NCBI GenBank assembly: GCA_021154885.1
Contig: JAJKHS010000139.1
Location: 1 to 64,000, forward strand
Reading direction: 5' to 3'
Source of the DNA: Thermoanaerobaculum sp.
Lineage (GTDB): Bacteria; Acidobacteriota; Thermoanaerobaculia; Multivoradales; UBA5704
Length of the DNA: 64,000 nucleotides
A model generated the notes under the pieces. It saw only the letters and a list, made by a program, of their open reading frames with translations, was not told the origin of the DNA and ran no database searches. Below, piece by piece: positions 34,098 through 41,792 of this stretch (within the stretch, counting starts at the first letter, position 1; every line of letters starts with the position of its first letter). Made by a program: the position numbers and the translations under genes.

Positions 34098-36704
34098 GTG
34101 GCCACCCGCTGGGTCGTCCTCAAGTTCGGGGGTACCAGCGTCTCCACCCCGGAGCGCTGGCGCACCATCGCCGGTCTCGCCGCCCGCCGGATCGCGGACG
34201 GGCTGCGCCCGCTCGTCGTCTGCTCGGCCCTCTCCGGGATCTCCAATCAGCTCGAGGCGCTCCTCGGCCTCGCCGTCGCGGGGCGCCACGAAGAGGCCCT
34301 GGCGGCGCTGCGGCAGCGCCACCTGGAATTGGGGGAGCGGCTCGGGATCGACGCCGCCGAACGGCTGGCGGACGACTTCGAGGAGCTGTCGCGCCTGGCT
34401 CTCGCCGCCTCGCTGCTGCGCGAGGCCGGGCCGGCGCTCAAGGCGCGGGTGATGGCCTTCGGCGAGCTGATGTCCACCCGCATCGGCGTCGCCTTTCTGG
34501 AATCGCGGGGGATCGCGACTTCCTGGCTCGACGCCCGCACGGCCCTGGAGGCGCGGGAGGACCCCGTGGCCTTCGGTTCCCGCGCCTACCTCTCGGCCAC
34601 CTGCGACTTCGAGCGCGATTTCGAGCGCGATAGTGAGCTGGCGGCCCGTCTGGCGGCTCTGCCCGGCGCGGCGATCCTCACGCAGGGGTTCATCGCTCGC
34701 AACCGCGATGGGCAGACCGTGCTCCTGGGCCGCGGCGGCTCGGACACTTCGGCCTCCTACCTCGCGGCGCGGCTGGGGGCCGAGCGCTGCGAGATCTGGA
34801 CCGACGTGCCCGGCCTGTTCACGGCCAATCCCTCGCTCCTCCCCTCGGCGCGCCTGCTGCGCTCGCTCCACTACGAGGAGGCGCAGGAGATCGCCAGCAT
34901 GGGTGCCAAGGTTCTCCATCCGCGCTCGATCCCGCCGTTGCGCCGCCATCGCATCCCGCTGCACGTCCTCTCGACCGACCGGCCGGATATCCTCGGGACC
35001 GTGATCTCGGACTCCGGCCCTGTGGCCGGACCGCAGGTCAAGGCGATCTCGTCGCGCAGCGGCATCACCCTGATCTCGATGGAGACGCTGGGGATGTGGC
35101 AGGAGATCGGGTTCCTCGCCCGGGCCTTCGAGGTTTTCGCCCGGCACGGCCTGTCGGTCGACTCGGTCTCGACGTCCGAATCCAACGTCACGGTCTCCCT
35201 CGACCCCGGAGCCAACGCTTTGGAGGACGCGGTGCTCAACGCCGTGCTGGCGGACCTCGCGGCGTTCTGCGAGCCCCGAGTCATCGCGCCCACGGCCTCG
35301 CTCTCCCTGGTGGGGCGGGGCATCCGCGCCATCCTCCATGAGATGGGGCCGGTGCTGGAGGCCTTCGAGGAACTGCAGATCCACCTGGTGACCCAGGCGG
35401 CCTCCGACCTCAACCTGACGTTCGTCGTCGACGAGGAGCAGAGCGAGCGACTGGTGCGCCAGCTCCATGGCCTCCTCTTCGGCCAGCAGGTGGAGGGCCC
35501 CGTCTTCGGCCCCACCTGGAGCGAGTTGTTCGGCGGCACCGGCGAGATGGCGGAGGCGGCGGGCGGCGTTGCCCGCCAGTGGTGGTCGCGGCGCCGGCCC
35601 GAGCTGCTCGCCCTCGCCGCCGAGCGAGGCCCCGTCTACGTCTATGACGAGCCCACGCTGCGCGGCTGTGCCACCGCCCTGCGCTCCCTGTCGGCGGTGG
35701 ACCGCCTGTTCTATTCGCTGAAGGCGAACGCCCATCCGGAGGTGCTGCGGGTTTTCCATGCCGAGGGCTTGAGCTTCGAGTGCGTGTCGGCGGCCGAGCT
35801 CGACCACGTGCGGTCGCTGTTCAATGATCTCGACGGCTCGCGTCTCCTCTTCACCCCCAACTTCGCACCGCGGGAGGAGTACGTCCGCGGCTTCGCGGCC
35901 GGCGCCCGGGTGACCCTGGACAACCTCCACCCGCTGCGCGAGTGGCCCGAGGTGTTCGCCGGGCGGGAGGTCTTCCTGCGGCTCGATCCGGGCCGGGGGC
36001 GCGGCCATCATGCCCACGTACGCACGGCCGGAGCGCAGTCGAAGTTCGGCATCGCTCCGGAGCAGTTGGACGAGATCGTGCCCCTGCTCGCCGCCTGCGG
36101 GACCCGGGTCGCGGGGCTCCACGCCCACGTTGGCAGCGGCATCCGCAGCCCTGAGGCCTGGCAGGAGGTGGCCCTCTTCCTGGCCGCCGAAGCCGGGCGC
36201 TTTCCCGAGGTGCGGGTGCTGGACCTGGGCGGCGGCCTCGGCGTGCCCGAGCGGCCGGGGCAGAGCGCTCTGGATCTCGCGGCCCTCGACGAGCTGCTGC
36301 GGCGCTTCAAAGCGGTGCATCCATACTTCGAGCTCTGGCTGGAGCCCGGCCGATTCCTGGTGGCCCAGGCGGGGGTGCTGCTGGCGCGGGTGACGCAGAT
36401 CAAAAACAAGGGGGAGGTGACCTACGTCGGCCTGGAGACGGGGATGAACTCGCTCATCCGGCCGCCGCTCTACGGCGCCTACCATCCGATCTACAACCTC
36501 ACCCGCCTCGACGAGCCGCCGGCCGTGGTCGCCCACGTCGTGGGGCCGATCTGCGAGACCGGGGACATCCTCGGCCGCTCCCGCCGCCTGCCCCCCACCC
36601 GCGAGGGCGACGTGGTGCTGATCGCCAACGCCGGTGCCTACGGGCGGGTGATGAGCTCCCGCTACAACCTGCGCGAGCCGGCAGGGGAGGCGATGATGGG
36701 GTAG
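34098..36704 (+). CDS. Bifunctional aspartokinase / DAP decarboxylase
   Basis: An 868-residue fusion that joins the first and last steps of lysine synthesis. The N-terminal half (about 1-470) is aspartokinase: 'WVVLKFGGTSVSTPERW', 'FIARNRDGQTVLLGRGGSD', and two ACT-like regulatory repeats ('TLISMETLGMWQEIGFLAR'). The C-terminal half (about 500-868) is PLP-dependent diaminopimelate decarboxylase: 'FYSLKANAHPEVLR' with the PLP lysine, 'LHAHVGSGI', 'VLDLGGGLGVPERPG' and 'GPICETGDIL'. Such fusions occur in Xanthomonas and some Acidobacteria. The GTG at 34098 is six bases after etfA. Confidence 0.93.
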   Translation: MATRWVVLKFGGTSVSTPERWRTIAGLAARRIADGLRPLVVCSALSGISNQLEALLGLAVAGRHEEALAALRQRHLELGERLGIDAAERLADDFEELSRLALAASLLREAGPALKARVMAFGELMSTRIGVAFLESRGIATSWLDARTALEAREDPVAFGSRAYLSATCDFERDFERDSELAARLAALPGAAILTQGFIARNRDGQTVLLGRGGSDTSASYLAARLGAERCEIWTDVPGLFTANPSLLPSARLLRSLHYEEAQEIASMGAKVLHPRSIPPLRRHRIPLHVLSTDRPDILGTVISDSGPVAGPQVKAISSRSGITLISMETLGMWQEIGFLARAFEVFARHGLSVDSVSTSESNVTVSLDPGANALEDAVLNAVLADLAAFCEPRVIAPTASLSLVGRGIRAILHEMGPVLEAFEELQIHLVTQAASDLNLTFVVDEEQSERLVRQLHGLLFGQQVEGPVFGPTWSELFGGTGEMAEAAGGVARQWWSRRRPELLALAAERGPVYVYDEPTLRGCATALRSLSAVDRLFYSLKANAHPEVLRVFHAEGLSFECVSAAELDHVRSLFNDLDGSRLLFTPNFAPREEYVRGFAAGARVTLDNLHPLREWPEVFAGREVFLRLDPGRGRGHHAHVRTAGAQSKFGIAPEQLDEIVPLLAACGTRVAGLHAHVGSGIRSPEAWQEVALFLAAEAGRFPEVRVLDLGGGLGVPERPGQSALDLAALDELLRRFKAVHPYFELWLEPGRFLVAQAGVLLARVTQIKNKGEVTYVGLETGMNSLIRPPLYGAYHPIYNLTRLDEPPAVVAHVVGPICETGDILGRSRRLPPTREGDVVLIANAGAYGRVMSSRYNLREPAGEAMMG

Positions 36705-36782
36705 GGTTTGCCTCCGGAAAAATCACGACCCCGCGGCAGGAAGCCGGCCGACAGGGTTACACTCTTCATGGAAGTCAGGGTC

Positions 36783-37064
36783 ATGGCGGGAACCGATACC
36801 AAACAAGCGGTCATTGAGTACCCCTCCGGCATTCCCGAGCTCTTGAAGCTATCCGATATCGAGTTCGCTCATGAGCTGTCGTTCCTGGCGGCGGCCAAGC
36901 TCTATGAGATAGGCCGCCTGTCCTCCGGAAAGGCGGCGCGCTTGGCAGGTATGAATCGGATGGTCTTTCTCCGTGAGCTCGACCGGATCGGCGTCCCTGC
37001 GATCAACCTCCGGGATGAGCAGATCGAGGCCGAGATCCGAGCGGCGCGTGAGCTGGCCGGATGA
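36783..37064 (+). CDS. UPF0175 family small protein (antitoxin-like)
   Basis: A 93-residue protein with the UPF0175 pattern 'FAHELSFLAAAKLYEIGRLS' followed by 'GKAARLAGMNRMVFLRELDR', a helix-turn-helix-like segment. Members are usually antitoxins paired with a PIN-type toxin (DUF3368). No partner lies next to it here. ATG 36768 would add five residues. It may be orphan, or act as a transcriptional regulator on its own. Confidence 0.7.
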   Translation: MAGTDTKQAVIEYPSGIPELLKLSDIEFAHELSFLAAAKLYEIGRLSSGKAARLAGMNRMVFLRELDRIGVPAINLRDEQIEAEIRAARELAG

Positions 37065-37174
37065 GTCTGGAGGACCAGGTGTAACAGCAGGATTGAATTC
37101 GCTTCGCGGGCGCGGCTTCCGTCTCCTGAAACCCTCCTCCCCTCCCCCTCGTAGTCCCCAGCGAGGAGGAGACG

Positions 37175-37897
37175 ATGATGACTCTCGAATCTGACCAGCA
37201 AACCCTGACCTTCCCCGGCGTCCTCGCCTATTTTTTCCGGGCGCCGTTCCGATTGCAGACCTATGCGAACCTGCTCTTCCTGGCCTTGGCTTTTCCTCTC
37301 GGGCTCGTCTACTTCATCTTCCTGACTGTGGGGCTGACGCTGGGCTACGGTTTGACGGTCGTCTGGGTGGGCATCCCCATCCTCGGCCTGGTGTTCACCG
37401 GGAGTTGGTGGCTGTCGGCGATGGAGCGCCAGCTCGCCATCCGTCTGCTGGGCGCCGAGGTACCGCCCATGGCGCCGCCGCCCAGCGCGGAGACCGTTGG
37501 CTTCTGGCAGCGGGTGCAGGCCTTCCTCTCCAATCCCGTCACCTGGAAGGGGATGGGCTACCTGCTGCTCAAGTTCCCCTTGGGGGTTGCGTCCTTCGTC
37601 GCCTTCGTCACGCTGCTCTCGGTGTCGGCCTCCCTGGTGCTAGTCCCCGTGCTCTGGCCCTGGGCCGACATGAGCTTCGACATCGACCTCGTGATCTGGC
37701 AGCCCGCGACCTTCGGCGATGCCCTGCTCTGCGGGCTCCTGGGCGTCATCCTCACGCTTCTCTCTCTCAACCTGCTCAACGGCCTGGCTTTCGTCTGGCG
37801 GCAGGCGGCCACCCGGTTGCTGGGCAGCCCGCGCTTCGCCGCTCCGGCGTCTCCGCCGCCCGCGCTGACCGGGACGCCCTCGCCGGCCGCGGCCTGA
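37175..37897 (+). CDS. Membrane protein with a putative sensor domain
   Basis: A 240-residue protein with four or five transmembrane helices ('NLLFLALAFPLGLVYFIFL', 'VGIPILGLVFTGSWWL', 'GVASFVAFVTLLSVSASLVL', 'GLLGVILTLLSLNLLNGLAF'). The pattern, with 'AMERQLAIRLLG' after the second helix, matches the 'putative sensor' membrane domain found on some histidine kinases, here without a kinase. The C-terminal tail is Pro/Ala-rich. GAGGAGGAGACG precedes the ATG. Confidence 0.7.
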   Translation: MMTLESDQQTLTFPGVLAYFFRAPFRLQTYANLLFLALAFPLGLVYFIFLTVGLTLGYGLTVVWVGIPILGLVFTGSWWLSAMERQLAIRLLGAEVPPMAPPPSAETVGFWQRVQAFLSNPVTWKGMGYLLLKFPLGVASFVAFVTLLSVSASLVLVPVLWPWADMSFDIDLVIWQPATFGDALLCGLLGVILTLLSLNLLNGLAFVWRQAATRLLGSPRFAAPASPPPALTGTPSPAAA

Positions 37898-37935
37898 CGG
37901 TGGACCCGCTCGCCGCTCTGGGTCAAGATTGAGGG

Positions 37936-38838
37936 GTGAGATTCCTCGTCGCCTGCCCTGAGTGCCGCCGCCAGTTCGACGTGACTGGCCGTCCTGTGGG
38001 GGCGGCCTTCCCCTGCTCCTGCGGCGCGACGGTCACCGTTCCCCAGCCCCAGGCCCACGATGCGGCGGTGGTCCGCTGCTCCGCCTGCGGCGCGCCGCGC
38101 GACGGGGGAGAGCCCGCCTGCCGCTACTGCGGCTCGGAGCTCACCCTGCACGAGCGGGACCTGGACACGATCTGTCCCGGCTGCATGGCCCGGGTCAGCG
38201 GCCGCGCCCGCTTCTGCCACCATTGCGCGACGCCGCTGCTCTCTGGCCAGGCGGATTCGGAGAGCGCCTACCGGTGCCCCGCCTGCCCCGGGGAGCGCGC
38301 TCTCCGCAGCCGGCGGCTGGGGACGGCCAGCGTCGCCCTCTTCGAGTGCGAGGTCTGTGGCGGTCTGTGGATCGACAAGGAGATCTTCGAGGTGCTGGCC
38401 GACCGGGCGCGGACGGGCAAGCTGCCGGAAGGGTTCGGGGGAGGCGTGCCCGTCGCCGCCGAGATTCCGTCGGCGGAGCAGCCTCTGAGGTACCGCCCCT
38501 GCGTGACCTGCGGCGCGCTGATGAACCGCCAGAACTACGGCCGCAAGAGCGGTGTCATCGTGGACGTCTGCGCCCGCCACGGCCTGTGGTTCGACCTGCA
38601 CGAGCTGGACCGCCTGCTGCGCTGGATCCGCGAAGGGGGTGAGGAGAGGGCGGAGAAGCTCCAGCGGGAGCAGGAGCGCATCGAGTCCCGCCAGAAGATC
38701 CTGGGCGAGGGGCTCCAGCCCTGGAACCAGCCCGAGTCCGAGCGGCTGCTCTTCACCCCTGGCCGCCCTCCGGGGGGCTGGCTCGGAGAGTTCGTCGCCG
38801 GCCTGCTCGCCGGCGGCATCCGCCGGTTTTTCGACTAG
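37936..38838 (+). CDS. Multi-zinc-ribbon protein (zf-TFIIB-like)
   Basis: A 300-residue protein with many Cys pairs. The N-terminus has two short ribbons ('VACPECRRQFDV', 'VRCSACGAPR...CRYCGS'), followed by 'TICPGCMARVSGRARFCHHC'. The middle part has a zf-TFIIB motif ('CEVCGGLWIDKEIFE') and the same pattern again ('CARHGLWFDLHELDRLL'). A charged helix and a Gly-rich end follow. Such proteins are often associated with membrane or stress functions; the role is unknown. The GTG at 37936 begins with 'MRFLVACPEC'. Confidence 0.75.
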   Translation: MRFLVACPECRRQFDVTGRPVGAAFPCSCGATVTVPQPQAHDAAVVRCSACGAPRDGGEPACRYCGSELTLHERDLDTICPGCMARVSGRARFCHHCATPLLSGQADSESAYRCPACPGERALRSRRLGTASVALFECEVCGGLWIDKEIFEVLADRARTGKLPEGFGGGVPVAAEIPSAEQPLRYRPCVTCGALMNRQNYGRKSGVIVDVCARHGLWFDLHELDRLLRWIREGGEERAEKLQREQERIESRQKILGEGLQPWNQPESERLLFTPGRPPGGWLGEFVAGLLAGGIRRFFD

Positions 38839-38882
38839 ACCCGCTGATAGCATTGGGGCGTTCCCTGAACCGGTCCCCATCC

Positions 38883-40265
38883 ATGAAAGCCCCTACCCTC
38901 GACGAGCTCGTGCTGCTGCCCGAGCCTCTGGCATTGCACCGCCAGCTCGACGCTCGCAACTACCGCACCTTCCGCTGGCTGCTGGTGCTGGTGGCGCTGT
39001 GCGCTCTGGCCGGGATCGCGGCCGCCGCCGACCTTCACGACCGCTGGGGTCTGGTCCTCTACCCGCTCGACCTGCTCTTCTGCGCGGCCCTCTTCGTGTT
39101 GCGCGACCGGGACTTCTTCGCGCGCAATTTCCGCCAGATCCTGTTGATCTTCCTCTGTGTGGAGATCGTCGTGCTGAAGCTCGCCGCCCGCCACATCCAG
39201 GGTGACGGCGAGGTCGCGCTCTTCATCATGGTGATCTTCCTGCTGCTGGCCTTCCGCCTGCGGTTGGCCGAGCACGTGATGCTGTACGGTTTCTCGTGGG
39301 TGATCGCCGTCTTTCCGCTGAGCTGGTTGGGCCTGCGGCCCGCCGGGGCTCCGCCGGCGGACACAGGGGAAACGGTGGCCGTCTCCATCCTCTCCGTGAT
39401 CTGCCTGGCGGTGGCCCTCGGCCTGACGCAGCTCGAGCGCCGCCGTTTCCTGGGGGTCTGGCGCCAGGAGCACTCCCGGTACCGCGAGCGGTTGCGCATG
39501 CGCGAGGAGATCGACTACGCGCGCAAGATCCAGCTCAGCATGCTCCCTCAAGGGGCGCCCGAGATCGACTGGCTTGAGCTGGCGGCCGCCTCTCTCCCAG
39601 CCACCGAGGTCGGAGGCGACTATTACGATTACTTCCGGCTCGCGCCCTCGCAGCTCGCGCTCGTGCTGGGCGACGTCTCCGGCCATGGGCTCGCGAGCGG
39701 CCTGCTCCTCTCGGGAGTGCGGAGCTGCCTTTACCTCCTGGAGCCGAGCCTGGGCGCGCCCATCCCGGTCTTCGAGAAGCTCAATCACATGGTGCGGCGC
39801 ACGACCGAGCGGCGCACCTACATGACCCTGCTCTGTGCCGTGCTCGACCGCGAGGCGGGCACCCTGACGGTGACCAGCGCCGGCCATCCCCCGGTGCTGC
39901 GCTATGACCCCCAGCGGCGCTGCTTCGACGAGGCCGGCCAGGGCGCGCCGCCGCTGGGCACCTTCCTCCAGGCCCAGTACGTGGAGGACCGGCTGCCGGT
40001 GTCGTCCGGCGACCTGCTGGTCTTCTACACCGACGGCCTCCTCGAGGCGCGCAACGGCCAGGGCCAGGAGTACGGCGACGCCCGTCTGCGGCGGGCGGTG
40101 GCCCGGGCCGCCGACAGCCGGACGGCCCGCGAGGTCCGCGATGCCATCCTGGGTGACCTCGCGAATTTCAAGGGCGACGAGGAGCAGTCGGACGACATCA
40201 CCGTCGTGGTCGTGCGTCTGCGCTGGCCGGCCCGGGACGTGAACTCTGGCCCGCCGCCGCCGTAG
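38883..40265 (+). CDS. Membrane SpoIIE-type PP2C phosphatase, paralogue 1
   Basis: A 460-residue protein with five or six N-terminal transmembrane helices (about 30-185) and a C-terminal SpoIIE/PP2C phosphatase. The metal-binding acids are in 'EVGGDYYDYFRL', 'VLGDVSGHGLASGLLL', 'VFYTDGLLEARN' and 'SDDITVVVVRLR'. Such phosphatases usually act on anti-anti-sigma or STAS proteins and are often switched by Ser/Thr kinases, several of which are in this window. The start at 38883 is set by alignment with the paralogue downstream, which begins in the same way. Confidence 0.88.
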   Translation: MKAPTLDELVLLPEPLALHRQLDARNYRTFRWLLVLVALCALAGIAAAADLHDRWGLVLYPLDLLFCAALFVLRDRDFFARNFRQILLIFLCVEIVVLKLAARHIQGDGEVALFIMVIFLLLAFRLRLAEHVMLYGFSWVIAVFPLSWLGLRPAGAPPADTGETVAVSILSVICLAVALGLTQLERRRFLGVWRQEHSRYRERLRMREEIDYARKIQLSMLPQGAPEIDWLELAAASLPATEVGGDYYDYFRLAPSQLALVLGDVSGHGLASGLLLSGVRSCLYLLEPSLGAPIPVFEKLNHMVRRTTERRTYMTLLCAVLDREAGTLTVTSAGHPPVLRYDPQRRCFDEAGQGAPPLGTFLQAQYVEDRLPVSSGDLLVFYTDGLLEARNGQGQEYGDARLRRAVARAADSRTAREVRDAILGDLANFKGDEEQSDDITVVVVRLRWPARDVNSGPPPP

Positions 40266-40308
40266 GTATCCCCCAGCCGCCTCGCCCGCCGCTGCGGCCG
40301 GAACCGCG

Positions 40309-41622
40309 ATGAAGCTCCCGACCTTCGACGACCTCATCCTCCTCCCCGAGAGTGAGGCCTTGCAGCGGCTTTTCGATGGCCGCAACTGGCGGGCCCTGCG
40401 CGGTGTCCTCCTCCTCGCCCTGGTGGTCTCGCTGGTCGGCGTGGCCGCCACTCTCGACGAAGGGAAGCCGCTGGCGTTCATCCTCTATCTCGCCGACCTC
40501 GCCGCCACCGTGGCCCTCTTCGGCTCGCGCAAGGAGCCCTGGTTCGAGCGGCACTACCGGCAGATCCAGACCGCCTACCTCTTGCTTCAGGACCTGGCCT
40601 GGAGCCCTGTCAGCTTCGGCCTGCATCGAGGAACGGGGACAGTGGGGCTGCTGCCGTGGTTCTTCCTTGCGCTGCGCCTGCGGCCGGCGGACGCGCTGCT
40701 GCTGTATGGCGGCTACTGGGTGCTTTCGAGCCTCCCACTCGCCGCGCTGTCCTTAAGCGGGCCAACGGATTTCTCACCCGCGCGTACCGTCGCCGCCGTC
40801 CTCCTGCTGGCCTGCAACCTGGCCTGGACCCGGCGCCAGAAGAAGCGTTTCCTCGCCGAATGGCGCCGCGAGCACCCTAGAGCCCGGGAGCGGCTGCGGA
40901 TGCGCGAGGAGATCGAAACCGCCCGTCGCGTCCAGTTGAGCATGCTCCCGCAGGGCCCGCCCGCGGTGGAGTGGCTGGAGCTTGCCGCAGCGTCGCTGCC
41001 CGCCACCGAGGTCGGGGGCGACTACTACGACTACTTCCGCCTCGCGCCCTCGCGGGTGGCGTTGGTGATCGGCGACGTGGCGGGCCACGGGCTGGCGAGT
41101 GGGCTCCTGCTGTCAGGGGTGCGGAGCTGCCTCTACATCCTGGAGGATGAGCTCGCTTCGCCGGCCCGGGTGCTGGAGCAACTGAGCCCCATGGTGCGGA
41201 AGACGACGGACCGGCGGATGTACGTCACCCTCCTGGAGGCCGTCCTGGACCGCGAGGCCGGCACCCTCACCGTGGCCAGCGCCGGGCACCCGCCCCTGCT
41301 GCGGCGGGGGAGCGGGGGCTGGGAGGAGGTGGGGAAGGGGGCGCCGGCCCTGGGCACCTTCCTCGACGCTCGCTACGAGGCGGAGACCCGGCCCTTGAGC
41401 TCCGGCGACGTCCTGGTCCTCTACACCGACGGGCTCACAGAAACTCGGGATGACGCCGGCCGGGAGTATGGACACGAACGCCTGGTACGCGCCCTCGACC
41501 GCGCCGGCAAGGGCGCCGCTGCGCGGGAGATCCGCGAGGCCGTGCTCTCCGATCTCGGCCTCTTCCGCGGCGGCGCGGAGCCGGAGGACGACATCACGCT
41601 GGTGGTGGTGGTGGTGCGGTGA
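40309..41622 (+). CDS. Membrane SpoIIE-type PP2C phosphatase, paralogue 2
   Basis: A 437-residue paralogue of the preceding protein with the same plan: 'MKLPTFDDLILLPESEALQR' at the start, several transmembrane helices, then PP2C with 'EVGGDYYDYFRLAPSRVALV', 'IGDVAGHGLASGLLLSGVRS' and 'DDITLVVVVVR'. The core segment that links the helices to the phosphatase ('LSMLPQGPPAVEWLEL') is nearly the same in both. The pair is a tandem duplication that diverged mainly in the membrane part. Confidence 0.88.
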   Translation: MKLPTFDDLILLPESEALQRLFDGRNWRALRGVLLLALVVSLVGVAATLDEGKPLAFILYLADLAATVALFGSRKEPWFERHYRQIQTAYLLLQDLAWSPVSFGLHRGTGTVGLLPWFFLALRLRPADALLLYGGYWVLSSLPLAALSLSGPTDFSPARTVAAVLLLACNLAWTRRQKKRFLAEWRREHPRARERLRMREEIETARRVQLSMLPQGPPAVEWLELAAASLPATEVGGDYYDYFRLAPSRVALVIGDVAGHGLASGLLLSGVRSCLYILEDELASPARVLEQLSPMVRKTTDRRMYVTLLEAVLDREAGTLTVASAGHPPLLRRGSGGWEEVGKGAPALGTFLDARYEAETRPLSSGDVLVLYTDGLTETRDDAGREYGHERLVRALDRAGKGAAAREIREAVLSDLGLFRGGAEPEDDITLVVVVVR

Positions 41623-41732
41623 AAGCAGGGACTTCAGGGACGACAGAGACACCAGGGACAAGGTGGACACGGCCGCTGATGCTGGGCCTCCTCGTCCCTG
41701 AAGTCCCTGACGTCTTTGAAGTCCCTGCTTTG
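41622..41732. repeat. Inverted repeat built of AGTCCCTGA words
   Basis: The left arm AAAGCAGGGACTTCA (from 41622) is matched by TGAAGTCCCTGCTTT ending at 41732, a perfect 15-base inverted repeat. The inside holds further copies of CAGGGAC and GTCCCTGA. The element overlaps the stop codon of the second phosphatase, so it may act as a transcript-end hairpin. It resembles the AAGGACA-type repeats at 150-232 and 48672-48770. Confidence 0.6.
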
Positions 41733-41792
41733 GCGTTTCCCCCGCGGTGGTATCGTACCGCGTCGATCCGCAGCAAGGAGGCTCGAATTCGT

